64,000 nt of DNA. Source: Alphaproteobacteria bacterium. Lineage in GTDB: Bacteria > Pseudomonadota > Alphaproteobacteria > Micropepsales > Micropepsaceae. Positions 1-7,987 of the stretch are shown piece after piece. The stretch covers positions 124,001 through 188,000 of the forward strand of contig WGMH01000004.1 in assembly GCA_016125165.1 (NCBI GenBank), written 5' to 3'. A program made the translations under genes and the position numbers. Every line of letters begins with the position of its first letter. The stretch's first letter is position 1. The notes below the pieces were generated by a model. The model was not told the origin of the DNA. It worked only from the letters and a program-made list of their open reading frames with translations, and ran no database searches.

Positions 1-1
1 T

Positions 2-703
2 GCCGGCATCGGAACCATGGCGGTGACGCTTGCGATCGTCCGCATCCCTCTGGGTGCAACCGGCCCCCAATACACAAGCATCTATCAGGGCGCGATTCGC
101 TGGAACGGATTTGTGGCGGTGGCAACGCTTCAAGGTCTGCATGGCACCATTGGCGCCACCCTTTCGGCAGTCGCATTTGCCGCCATCGTTCCGGTGGTCA
201 ATGTATTATGTGTGCTGGTGCTCGCCCGCCACGCCACGGGGGAAACGTCCAAGCGCCTGATCATGAAGAGCGTGGTCACCAACCCGTTGGTGGTGGCTTG
301 CGTTCTGGGCATTGCGGCCCGCGCAGTGTCGCTGCCGATCCCGGGCCCCATCGACGCCACGATGAAAGTGCTGGCCGACGCGTCGGTCACGCTTGGCCTG
401 TTCTCGGTGGCGGCGGGGCTCGATTTCCGGGGACTAGTTTCCAACCCCCGGATATTGGCGGCCACCGCATTCTTGAAGCTGTTCGCCATGCCTGCATTCA
501 TGGCGCTGTATTGCACGCTCTTTCACGTTACCGGAGCCGGCCGCGCCGTGGCCGTAGTCGCGGGCGCAGTCCCGACCGCCGCAAATGCCTATATTCTGGC
601 CCGCCAGATGGGCGGCGACGCCCCCCTGATGGCCAATATCGTCACAGCCACCACGCTTTTGGCATTTATCACCATGCCAGTTCTGGTTTGGCTGCTCGCC
701 TGA
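2..703 (+). CDS. AEC family (auxin efflux carrier-like) transporter, 5' truncated
   Basis: C-terminal part of an integral membrane carrier of the AEC/bile-acid-sodium-symporter-like type. The frame is open to the left edge of the window, so the true start lies outside; about 230 residues remain of a family that is usually around 310. The visible part is almost entirely hydrophobic, with repeated helices and the proline-containing segments (for example ITMPVLVWLL at the end, and VPTAANAYILARQMGGD about 35 residues before it) that are typical of the family's last helices. Substrate cannot be told. The ATG at 17 is in frame but would remove the first helices, so it is not believed to be the start. 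Next gene is pyrB, 41 bases downstream, with no obvious functional link. Confidence 0.8.
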   Translation, partial: AGIGTMAVTLAIVRIPLGATGPQYTSIYQGAIRWNGFVAVATLQGLHGTIGATLSAVAFAAIVPVVNVLCVLVLARHATGETSKRLIMKSVVTNPLVVACVLGIAARAVSLPIPGPIDATMKVLADASVTLGLFSVAAGLDFRGLVSNPRILAATAFLKLFAMPAFMALYCTLFHVTGAGRAVAVVAGAVPTAANAYILARQMGGDAPLMANIVTATTLLAFITMPVLVWLLA

Positions 704-744
704 CTTGCGGGCGCCCCTCCCGATACCTATAAGCCGGTCTTCAA

Positions 745-1713
745 ATGAGCGGCGCGGCAGACGAACCGATCCTACAGACAGGCCATCTGCTTGGCATCGA
801 CGCCCTGTCCGTTCCCGAAATCGAAAGCCTTCTGACGCTCGCCGAGCGTTATGTCGCGCTGAACCGCGCCCCCGAGAAAAAGCAGAACGTTTTGCGTGGC
901 CGCACGCTCATCAATCTGTTCTTCGAATCTTCTACCCGTACGCAAAGCTCCTTCGAGCTGGCGGGCAAGCGGCTGGGTGCCGACGTTTTGAACATGGCGG
1001 TGAAGAACTCTTCGGTCTCCAAGGGTGAGACGCTGATCGATACTGCCACGACGCTCAACGCGATGCGCCCCGACATTCTTGTGGTGCGCCATCAGGATTC
1101 AGGCGCAGCCGAGCTGCTTTCGCGCAAGGTGGATTGCTGCGTGGTGAACGCGGGCGACGGAGCGCACGAACACCCGACACAGGCGCTTCTGGACGCCCTC
1201 ACGATCAAGCGGCGTCGCGGAAGTTTCGAAGGTCTGTTGGTGGCGATCTGCGGTGACATCGCTCACAGCCGCGTGGCGCGCTCGAACATTCATCTGCTCT
1301 CCAAGATGGGCGCACGGGTGCGCCTGATTGCGCCACGCACACTCCTGCCCGCCGATGCGGACCGGCTTGGCGTCGAAATCTCGACCGACATGCGCAAGGG
1401 GCTTGAAGGCGTGGATATCGTGATGATGCTCCGCCTTCAGCTGGAGCGGATGGGCGGTGCGTTCATTCCTTCCGCCCGCGAATATTTCCACTTCTATGGT
1501 CTTGATCGCGAAAAGCTGAACTGCGCCAAACCCGGCGCGCTTGTCATGCACCCCGGCCCGATGAATCGCGGCGTGGAAATCGACAGTGACATTGCCGACG
1601 ACGTAGAGGTCAGCCTGATCCGCGAACAGGTAGAAATGGGCTTGGCGATCCGCATGGCAGTGCTCGACGCGCTGGCGCGCGGCCTTCCAAGGGAAGGACG
1701 CAACGCCGCATGA
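745..1713 (+). CDS. pyrB: aspartate carbamoyltransferase catalytic chain
   Basis: Second step of de novo pyrimidine synthesis: carbamoyl phosphate plus aspartate gives carbamoyl aspartate, in the cytosol. At 322 residues it has the normal catalytic-chain length. The carbamoyl-phosphate site [13 protein letters not shown] lies near residues 58-70, HPTQALLD near 140, and the aspartate-binding region [10 protein letters not shown] follows; [11 protein letters not shown] is seen near the C-terminus. No pyrI regulatory chain is present. It overlaps the next gene by ATGA at 1710-1713, so the two products are probably translationally coupled. In bacteria with this arrangement PyrB commonly assembles with an inactive dihydroorotase-like partner, which the neighbour appears to be. 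Confidence 0.97.
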   Translation: MSGAADEPILQTGHLLGIDALSVPEIESLLTLAERYVALNRAPEKKQNVLRGRTLINLFFESSTRTQSSFELAGKRLGADVLNMAVKNSSVSKGETLIDTATTLNAMRPDILVVRHQDSGAAELLSRKVDCCVVNAGDGAHEHPTQALLDALTIKRRRGSFEGLLVAICGDIAHSRVARSNIHLLSKMGARVRLIAPRTLLPADADRLGVEISTDMRKGLEGVDIVMMLRLQLERMGGAFIPSAREYFHFYGLDREKLNCAKPGALVMHPGPMNRGVEIDSDIADDVEVSLIREQVEMGLAIRMAVLDALARGLPREGRNAA

Positions 1714-2999
1714 GCAGCAAACGGATCGCCTTGCGCAATGCGCGCCTGATCGACCCTGAAAGCGGCCTCGATGCACGCGGCGGCCTTCTGATCGAGAATG
1801 GTCGCATCGCGGATGTAGGACCGCGGCTGTTCAATGACGCCGATCCTTCCGACCCGGAAGTGATCGATTGTGGTGGACTGGTGCTGGCGCCCGGCCTGAT
1901 CGACATGCGCGTTTCAACCGGCGAACCGGGCAGCGAATATCGCGAGACGCTGGAATCGGCGAGCAATGCAGCAGCGGCGGGCGGCGTGACCACCATGGTC
2001 GTGATGCCGAACACCGATCCGGTGATTGACGAGCCCTCCCTCGTCGACTTCATCAAGCGCCGCGCGGCGGCCACGGCGCGCGTGCGCGTGGTTCCCATGG
2101 CGGCGCTGACGCAGGGACTTTGCGGCGACGTGATGACGGAAATCGGTCTGCTGCGCGAAGCCGGTGCAGTCGCCTTCACCGATCCGGATCGCACCATTGC
2201 AAGCGCCCGCGTGATGCGCCGGTGCCTTGCCTATGCCGGCACCTTCAATGCGCTGGTGGTGGGACACGCCGAAGATCCGGAGCTGTCCGGAAATGCCGCC
2301 ATGAACGAAGGGGAATTCGCCACAAGGCTCGGTATTCCCGCGGCGCCCGCCATGGCGGAGACCATCATCGTGGAACGCGACATCCGTCTCGTGGAACTGA
2401 CGGGCGCGCGATACCATTTCGGCCAGATTTCCTGCAGTGCGGCGCTCGAAGCCATCAAGGCGGCGAAGGCACGGGGCCTGCCGATCACGTGCGGCGTGTC
2501 TGCGCATCACCTGACATTGAACGAACTGGACGTTGGCGCCTATTTCACCTTTCGCAAGGTGAAACCGCCGCTTCGCTCCGAAGCAGATCGCAATGCGATG
2601 GTCGAAGGCGTCGCGGCGGGCGACATTGATGTGATTGTGTCCAGCCACGATCCCCAGGCCGCCGACACCAAGCGCCAGCCATTTGCGCAGGCCGCGTTCG
2701 GGGTTGTGGGGCTCGAAACCCTCCTGCCTGCAGCACTCACCGTCTATCACAATGGCCGCGCCAGCCTTCTTGACGTTCTGCGCACGATGACAATTGCGCC
2801 CGCACAATTGCTCGGTCTCGATGGGGGAGCCCTGCGCAAAGGGAGCCCCGCCGACCTTGTCCTGTTCGACCCGGATGCCTCGTTCAAGGTTGCGGCAGAC
2901 CGGCTGCATTCCCGGGCCCGCAACACGCCCTTTGAGGAACGCCGCTTCGAAGGCCGGGTGAAGATGACGTTCGTGGGCGGCGAGAAGGTATTTGGCTAG
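1710..2999 (+). CDS. pyrC': dihydroorotase-like protein lacking metal ligands (PyrC'/PyrX type)
   Basis: Class I dihydroorotase fold of the amidohydrolase superfamily, 429 residues, overlapping pyrB by ATGA. Active enzymes have an HxH zinc motif in DxHxHxREPG; here the same place reads [10 protein letters not shown] (residues 65-74), so both histidines are gone (Arg67, Ser69). The later histidine of the HVS-type motif is Gln239 (FGQIS), and the catalytic Asp of TDHAPH is Ser312 (VSSHDPQ). His186 and the NEGE loop remain. By analogy with PyrC' proteins of other bacteria it probably serves as a structural partner needed for aspartate transcarbamoylase, with the real dihydroorotase encoded elsewhere. 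Annotation pipelines usually call it dihydroorotase; the sequence argues against catalysis. Confidence 0.85.
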   Translation: MSSKRIALRNARLIDPESGLDARGGLLIENGRIADVGPRLFNDADPSDPEVIDCGGLVLAPGLIDMRVSTGEPGSEYRETLESASNAAAAGGVTTMVVMPNTDPVIDEPSLVDFIKRRAAATARVRVVPMAALTQGLCGDVMTEIGLLREAGAVAFTDPDRTIASARVMRRCLAYAGTFNALVVGHAEDPELSGNAAMNEGEFATRLGIPAAPAMAETIIVERDIRLVELTGARYHFGQISCSAALEAIKAAKARGLPITCGVSAHHLTLNELDVGAYFTFRKVKPPLRSEADRNAMVEGVAAGDIDVIVSSHDPQAADTKRQPFAQAAFGVVGLETLLPAALTVYHNGRASLLDVLRTMTIAPAQLLGLDGGALRKGSPADLVLFDPDASFKVAADRLHSRARNTPFEERRFEGRVKMTFVGGEKVFG

Positions 3000-3046
3000 G
3001 CCGGGGGGCGCTTTATTTGGGCCGCGAACCCTGCCATCGTTTGCCC

Positions 3047-3676
3047 ATGTTCGAATTCGTCCATCCCCAATCTTGGCTCGCTGCTGCGCCGGCCTATGCT
3101 GCGGCGCTTCTCTTCGGCTATCTGCTCGGTTCAATCCCCTTCGGCCTCATCTTCGCGCGCATTGCTGGCGCGGGCGATGTGCGCCAGATCGGCTCCGGCA
3201 ATATCGGCGCCACCAACGTGCTGCGTACGGGCAATCGCTGGGCAGCGGGCGCGACATTCGTATTTGATGCCGCGAAGGGCGCGACTGCTGTTCTGTTGAC
3301 GCAGCAATTCTTTGGCGATGAGCTGGCGGTATTCGCGGCACTGGGCGCGATCCTGGGTCATCTGTTTCCGGTCTGGCTCGGTTTCAAGGGCGGCAAGGGC
3401 GTCTCAACCTATTTCGGCATCATGACCTCGCTCGCGTGGCCGGTTGGATTGCTTGCAGCCGCAAGCTGGCTGGCGATAGCGGTGGTGTTCAAGATTTCGT
3501 CGCTGTCGGCGCTCGTGACGGTCGTGCTGGGCATTGTTTTCATGATCCTCTTTCATCATCCGCTATATGCGACGCTGGCGGCGGCATTGGCTGCCATCAT
3601 CTGGTACATGCATCGCGCGAATATCGCGCGGCTGTTATCGGGAACGGAGCCGCGCATCGGACAAAAGTCCGCGTGA
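3047..3676 (+). CDS. plsY: glycerol-3-phosphate acyltransferase (acyl-phosphate dependent)
   Basis: Inner-membrane enzyme that transfers an acyl group from acyl phosphate to glycerol 3-phosphate, the first committed step of phospholipid synthesis. About 209 residues with five or more hydrophobic helices. The three PlsY signatures are visible: GSIPFG near the first helix followed by GSGNIGATNVLRT, then GHLFPVWLGFKGGKG in the middle, and FHHPLYA with a terminal WYMHRANI. The ATG at 3047 is chosen over an in-frame TTG 30 bases upstream because family members start a few residues before the first helix. It shares GTGA at 3673-3676 with dprA. Confidence 0.95.
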   Translation: MFEFVHPQSWLAAAPAYAAALLFGYLLGSIPFGLIFARIAGAGDVRQIGSGNIGATNVLRTGNRWAAGATFVFDAAKGATAVLLTQQFFGDELAVFAALGAILGHLFPVWLGFKGGKGVSTYFGIMTSLAWPVGLLAAASWLAIAVVFKISSLSALVTVVLGIVFMILFHHPLYATLAAALAAIIWYMHRANIARLLSGTEPRIGQKSA

Positions 3677-4779
3677 CGGATTCGCTTTCCGAATCCGAAC
3701 GGCTGAGTTGGCTGCGCCTGTCGCGCGCGCAAAATGTGGGTCCGGTCACCTTTGCAAATCTGATCGCGCGGTTCGGCTCAGCCGCAGTGGCGCTCGATGC
3801 CCTTCCGGCCATGGCCAAACGGGGCGGACGCGAGGAATTGCGCATCCCTTCCGAGGCGGATGCCAGACGTGAAATCGCTGCTCTGCAAAAGCTTGGCGGC
3901 CATATGATTTGCAGCATCGAAACCGGCTATCCCCAGGGGCTTGCCGCTCTCGATGCGCCACCACCCGTGCTCTTTGTTCTGGGAAACCGAGATCTGCTGG
4001 ATCGGGAAATGGTGGCGATTGTGGGCGCCCGCAATGCCTCGGCGCTTGGCCGCAAGCTCGCGCACCTGATCGCAGCCGATCTGTCCACGAACGGACTTGT
4101 TGTTGCTTCTGGTCTGGCGCGCGGTATTGATGCTGCTGCCCATGAAGGCGCGTTGGTGGGCGGCACTTGTGCGGTCGTGGCAGGCGGCGTCGATAATGTC
4201 TATCCGCCAGAGAACGCAAAACTCTACGAGCGCATCAAGGCCGAAGGCGTAATCGTTTCGGAAATGCCGCTCGGTCAGGCCCCGCAAGCACGTCACTTCC
4301 CGCGCCGCAACCGCATCATCTCCGGTCTGTCGCGCGGCGTGGTTGTCGTAGAAGCGGCTGAGCGGTCCGGTTCGCTGATTACGGCAAATTATGCACTCGA
4401 ACAGGGCCGCGAAGTGTTTGCTGTTCCCGGATCGCCGCTTGATCCGCGCGCCAGGGGCACCAACCGGCTTATTCGCGAAGGCGCAACGCTTACCGAAAGT
4501 GCGGATGATGTTCTGGCCGTTCTGCGCCCGATGTTGGGGCACAGCTTCCGCGAGCCGGACGCGCCACCCGGCGCCCCTGTCCCGTCGGCGTCGGTTGAAA
4601 GCGAGGCCGACAGCATCCGCGATCAGATCGTCGAATTGCTCGGCCCGGCGCCGGTCGACGTAAACGAACTTGTCCGCCAGAGCGGCGCCACCCCGATGGC
4701 GGTCACCACTGTCCTTCTGGAGTTGGAACTGGCGGGCAGAATCAGCCGACATCCCGGCAATCGGGTTTCGATCGCCTGA
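3673..4779 (+). CDS. dprA: DNA processing protein DprA (Smf)
   Basis: Cytosolic protein that binds incoming single-stranded DNA and loads RecA during natural transformation. Length 368 residues from a GTG start at 3673 that overlaps the plsY stop; a longer frame extends upstream but would run through plsY. An N-terminal helix-hairpin-helix-like region is followed by the Rossmann-type DNA_processg_A domain with IVGARNAS, VASGLARGIDAAAH, GGVDNVYPPEN, FPRRNRIISGLS and RSGSLITANYALEQGREVFAVPG. A C-terminal winged-helix (DML1-like) segment of about 60 residues follows a Pro/Ser linker. The pyrC-plsY-dprA-topA order is common in alphaproteobacteria. Confidence 0.96.
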   Translation: MTDSLSESERLSWLRLSRAQNVGPVTFANLIARFGSAAVALDALPAMAKRGGREELRIPSEADARREIAALQKLGGHMICSIETGYPQGLAALDAPPPVLFVLGNRDLLDREMVAIVGARNASALGRKLAHLIAADLSTNGLVVASGLARGIDAAAHEGALVGGTCAVVAGGVDNVYPPENAKLYERIKAEGVIVSEMPLGQAPQARHFPRRNRIISGLSRGVVVVEAAERSGSLITANYALEQGREVFAVPGSPLDPRARGTNRLIREGATLTESADDVLAVLRPMLGHSFREPDAPPGAPVPSASVESEADSIRDQIVELLGPAPVDVNELVRQSGATPMAVTTVLLELELAGRISRHPGNRVSIA

Positions 4780-4799
4780 ATTTCCGGGAGATTGGTTTG

Positions 4800-4976
4800 T
4801 CAGGGGTGATTGGCAAGACGGAAGGCTTCCTCCGCCGCGTCCGCGATACGTTCGGCGAGCTTGATCTGCTCCTGCTTCATGGCAATGCCTCGAAGCGAAA
4901 TGAGCATGTCGTAAGTATATTGCGCCGTCTGCCGTACCGTCATATCTGGCGGGGGCGTGTTGCTGGCCGTTCTCAT
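4800..4976 (-). CDS. small helical protein of unknown function (58 aa)
   Basis: Not recognised. The 58-codon frame starts at ATG 4976 behind a good ribosome binding site (AGAGGCGG a few bases upstream) and ends at TGA 4800. The product begins with a Pro/Thr-rich tail (MRTASNTPPPDMTVRQ) and continues as one long amphipathic helix with regularly spaced Leu/Ile/Ala (LISLRGIAMKQEQIKLAERI), charged and without signal or membrane segment. It sits between the convergent dprA and the same-direction-neighbour-free space before topA, and faces a short palindrome at 5038-5052 that may control it. Codon use looks like the neighbours. Probably a real small gene, function unknown. Confidence 0.55.
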   Translation of the reverse strand: MRTASNTPPPDMTVRQTAQYTYDMLISLRGIAMKQEQIKLAERIADAAEEAFRLANHP

Positions 4977-5022
4977 TATTTCCGCCTCTTTTGAGCTGGA
5001 GGCCGCGCTCCCGACGGCACAC

Positions 5023-5052
5023 GCAACTCTATTACAGGCAACTTACAGTTGC
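5023..5052. promoter_or_regulatory. candidate operator: repeated GCAACT with palindrome
   Basis: GCAACT occurs at 5023-5028 and again at 5038-5043, where it forms a perfect inverted repeat with AGTTGC at 5047-5052 (GCAACT-TAC-AGTTGC). The spacing between the direct copies is 15 bases. It lies in the 311-base space between the 58-aa gene (minus strand) and topA (plus strand). The rest of 4977-5287 holds no gene I can support and no convincing -35/-10 pair. The binding protein is unknown. Confidence 0.35.
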
Positions 5053-5287
5053 AGTTCCGCGCTTTGCAAGCGTGAAAATCGCCAGAAAATGGCGGAATGC
5101 GGGGAAAACCATACATGCCCATTTTGGGGACGGCAGAGGCTACCACCCAAGGTGGTTTCAAGGCCAGCGTTGACAGCGCTTGGCTGGATCGCCAAGTGTC
5201 GCGCCGTCGCAAAACACAGCGGGTCGCCTTCGTCCCCCGGTTTCCGGGTGGTTTGGCTCCTGCATCCCAAGAGTTCCATAACCGCGC

Positions 5288-7939
5288 ATGAACGTTCTGG
5301 TCGTCGAATCCCCGGCTAAGGCCAAGACAATCAACAAATATCTGGGCCCCGGCTATCACGTGCTGGCCAGCTTTGGCCATGTCCGCGACCTGCCGCCCAA
5401 AGACGGGTCTGTCCGTCCGGACGAAGACTTCGCCATGAGTTGGGAGGTGGACGCTCGCGGCCAGAAGCGCCTGAAGGACATCGCCGATGCCATGAAGGGC
5501 GCGGACAAGCTCATCCTCGCCACCGACCCTGATCGCGAGGGTGAAGCAATCTCCTGGCATGTGCTGGAGGTGCTGAAGCAGAAGCGTGCCCTGAAGGATA
5601 TTCCGGTGGAACGCGTGGTGTTCAACGCGATCACCAAAAACGCGGTGCTGGATGCCATCGCCAATCCCCGCCAGATCAATGAAGAACTGGTGGATGCCTA
5701 TCTGGCCCGTCGCGCTCTCGATTATCTGGTGGGCTTTTCACTGTCGCCCGTTCTGTGGCGCAAACTGCCAGGTGCGCGCTCGGCGGGCCGCGTGCAATCG
5801 GTGGCATTGCGGCTGATCGTCGAGCGCGAGGCCGAAATCGAAGCCTTCAAGGCACAGGAATACTGGTCCATTGATGCCGATGTCGCGGTGAGCGAAGGCA
5901 ATTTCTCCGCACACCTCACGCATCTTGATGGCAAGAAGCTCGACAAGCTTTCCATCGGGTCTGAAGCCGATGCAACGCGCGCCGTTTCCGCGATCAATGC
6001 CCAGCGCTTCGCCATCGGCAGCGTCGAAAGCAAACCCGTCAAGCGTCACCCGGCTCCGCCGTTCATCACCTCCACCCTGCAGCAGGAGGCGGCGCGCAAA
6101 CTGGGTTTCGCGGCCAAGCGCACCATGCAGATCGCGCAACAGCTCTACGAAGGTGTTGCCGTGGAAGGCGACACGACCGGCCTCATCACCTATATGCGTA
6201 CCGATGGCGTGCAGATGGCTGGCGAAGGCGTTGCCGATGCGCGCCGCGTAATCGGTGACAAATATGGCAAGCGCTATCTGCCAGACGTGCCGCGTGCCTA
6301 CTCAAGCAAGGCAAAGAACGCGCAGGAAGCGCATGAAGCGATCCGTCCGACCAGCTTCCAGCGCACCCCGGAGCGGGTATCGCGCTATCTCGATAGCGAC
6401 CAGGCGCGGCTCTATGAACTGATCTGGAAACGCGCCATCGCCAGCCAGATGGAAAGTGCCGAGCTGGAGCGCACGACCATCGACGCGATCTCCGCCGACG
6501 GAAAAATCACGCTGCGCGCCACTGGGTCGGTCACATTGTTCGACGGCTTCCTCACGCTCTATCAGGAAGGCAAGGACGACGAGACCGACGAAGATGGCGC
6601 GAAGCTGCCGCGTGTGAAGGAAGGCGAATCCGCGAAGGTGGAAAACGTCACGCCTGCGCAACATTTCACCGAACCGCCGCCGCGCTACTCCGAAGCCAGT
6701 CTTGTGCGCAAAATGGAAGAACTCGGCATTGGCCGCCCTTCCACCTATGCCAGCATTCTTTCCACGCTTCGCGACCGCGCCTATGTGCGCATGGACCGCA
6801 ATCGCTTTATCCCCGAGGATAAAGGGCGGCTGGTCACGACCTTTCTGACCAGTTTCTTCAAGCGCTATCTGGAATATGGCTTCACCGCCGATCTGGAAGA
6901 GAAACTGGACGAAGTTTCGGCGGGATCGCTGAACTGGAAGCAGCTGCTGCGCGATTTCTGGCGCGACTTTTCTGCCGCCATCGGCGAGACAAAAGACCTC
7001 AAGATCAAGGATGTCATCAATACGCTGAATGACATTCTTGGTCCGCACATTTTTCCGGCCCGCACCGACGGGCAGCCTGCCCGCAAATGTCCAAGCTGTG
7101 ACAATGGCGAGTTGAGTTTGAAACTGGGGCGCTTTGGCGCGTTTGTCGGGTGTTCCAACTATCCGGAATGCCGGTACACACGCCAGCTTGGACAGACAGA
7201 AGAAGAAGCCGGAAGCGGCCAGCCGCAGGAACTGGGAGCAGATCCGGAAACCGGCGAGCCGATAACACTGCGCAATGGACGCTTCGGCCCCTATGTCCAG
7301 CGTGGCGATGGCAAGGATGCGAAGCGTTCGTCCATTCCCAAGGGCACCGATACCGCCAATGTCGATTTCGAAATGGCGCTGAGATTGCTTTCGCTTCCAC
7401 GCGAGGTCGGCAAGCATCCGGAAACCGGCGAACCCATCATGGCCAATTTCGGACGATTCGGTCCCTACGTGGCGCACGAGAAGACCTACGCGTCGCTGGA
7501 GTCGCCCGATGACGTGTTCACAGTTGGTCTGAACCACGCCGTGACTCTGCTGGCCGAAAAAAAGGCAAAGACCAAGAGCTTCAGGGGTCCGGAGCCCTTG
7601 AAGGAACTCGGCAAAAATCCGCAAAGCGGTGCCGAGATCAAACTGATGCGCGGACGCTTTGGTCCCTACGTCAGCGATGGCGATACCAACGCGACAATTC
7701 CCAAAGGTTCTGAACCGCTTTCGGTCACGCTGGAACAGGCGATTGCGCTGATCGCCGAACGCGAAGCCAAGGGCGGCGGAAAAAAGAAGAAAAGCAGGAA
7801 GGCACCAGCAAAGGCCCCGGCGAAAGCCAAGGCACCTGCGAAGGCTCCTGCAAAGACCGCGAAGGCGGCGTCAAAGCCGAAGACCAAGCCGAAAGCGGCG
7901 CCCCGAAAGAAGAAAGAAAAGTCCGGCACCGCAGAATAG
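5288..7939 (+). CDS. topA: DNA topoisomerase I
   Basis: Type IA topoisomerase that relaxes negative supercoils. The 883 residues begin with the TOPRIM domain (VVESPAKAKTINKYLG; acidic LATDPDREGEAI near 78-90), continue with the central gate, and have the active-site tyrosine in GLITYMRTDGVQM near residue 304. The C-terminal part carries one four-cysteine zinc ribbon (CPSCDNGELSLK ... CSNYPEC) and then three glycine-rich repeats of the type GRFGPYV, as in alphaproteobacterial TopA. The last 50 residues are a Lys/Ala/Pro tail resembling histone H1-like DNA-binding tails. ATG at 5288. rnr follows after 48 bases. Confidence 0.98.
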   Translation: MNVLVVESPAKAKTINKYLGPGYHVLASFGHVRDLPPKDGSVRPDEDFAMSWEVDARGQKRLKDIADAMKGADKLILATDPDREGEAISWHVLEVLKQKRALKDIPVERVVFNAITKNAVLDAIANPRQINEELVDAYLARRALDYLVGFSLSPVLWRKLPGARSAGRVQSVALRLIVEREAEIEAFKAQEYWSIDADVAVSEGNFSAHLTHLDGKKLDKLSIGSEADATRAVSAINAQRFAIGSVESKPVKRHPAPPFITSTLQQEAARKLGFAAKRTMQIAQQLYEGVAVEGDTTGLITYMRTDGVQMAGEGVADARRVIGDKYGKRYLPDVPRAYSSKAKNAQEAHEAIRPTSFQRTPERVSRYLDSDQARLYELIWKRAIASQMESAELERTTIDAISADGKITLRATGSVTLFDGFLTLYQEGKDDETDEDGAKLPRVKEGESAKVENVTPAQHFTEPPPRYSEASLVRKMEELGIGRPSTYASILSTLRDRAYVRMDRNRFIPEDKGRLVTTFLTSFFKRYLEYGFTADLEEKLDEVSAGSLNWKQLLRDFWRDFSAAIGETKDLKIKDVINTLNDILGPHIFPARTDGQPARKCPSCDNGELSLKLGRFGAFVGCSNYPECRYTRQLGQTEEEAGSGQPQELGADPETGEPITLRNGRFGPYVQRGDGKDAKRSSIPKGTDTANVDFEMALRLLSLPREVGKHPETGEPIMANFGRFGPYVAHEKTYASLESPDDVFTVGLNHAVTLLAEKKAKTKSFRGPEPLKELGKNPQSGAEIKLMRGRFGPYVSDGDTNATIPKGSEPLSVTLEQAIALIAEREAKGGGKKKKSRKAPAKAPAKAKAPAKAPAKTAKAASKPKTKPKAAPRKKKEKSGTAE

Positions 7940-7987
7940 TGTCCGGCCATCATGGTCCGCGCTGGCGGCGCATGACATATTGGCCAA

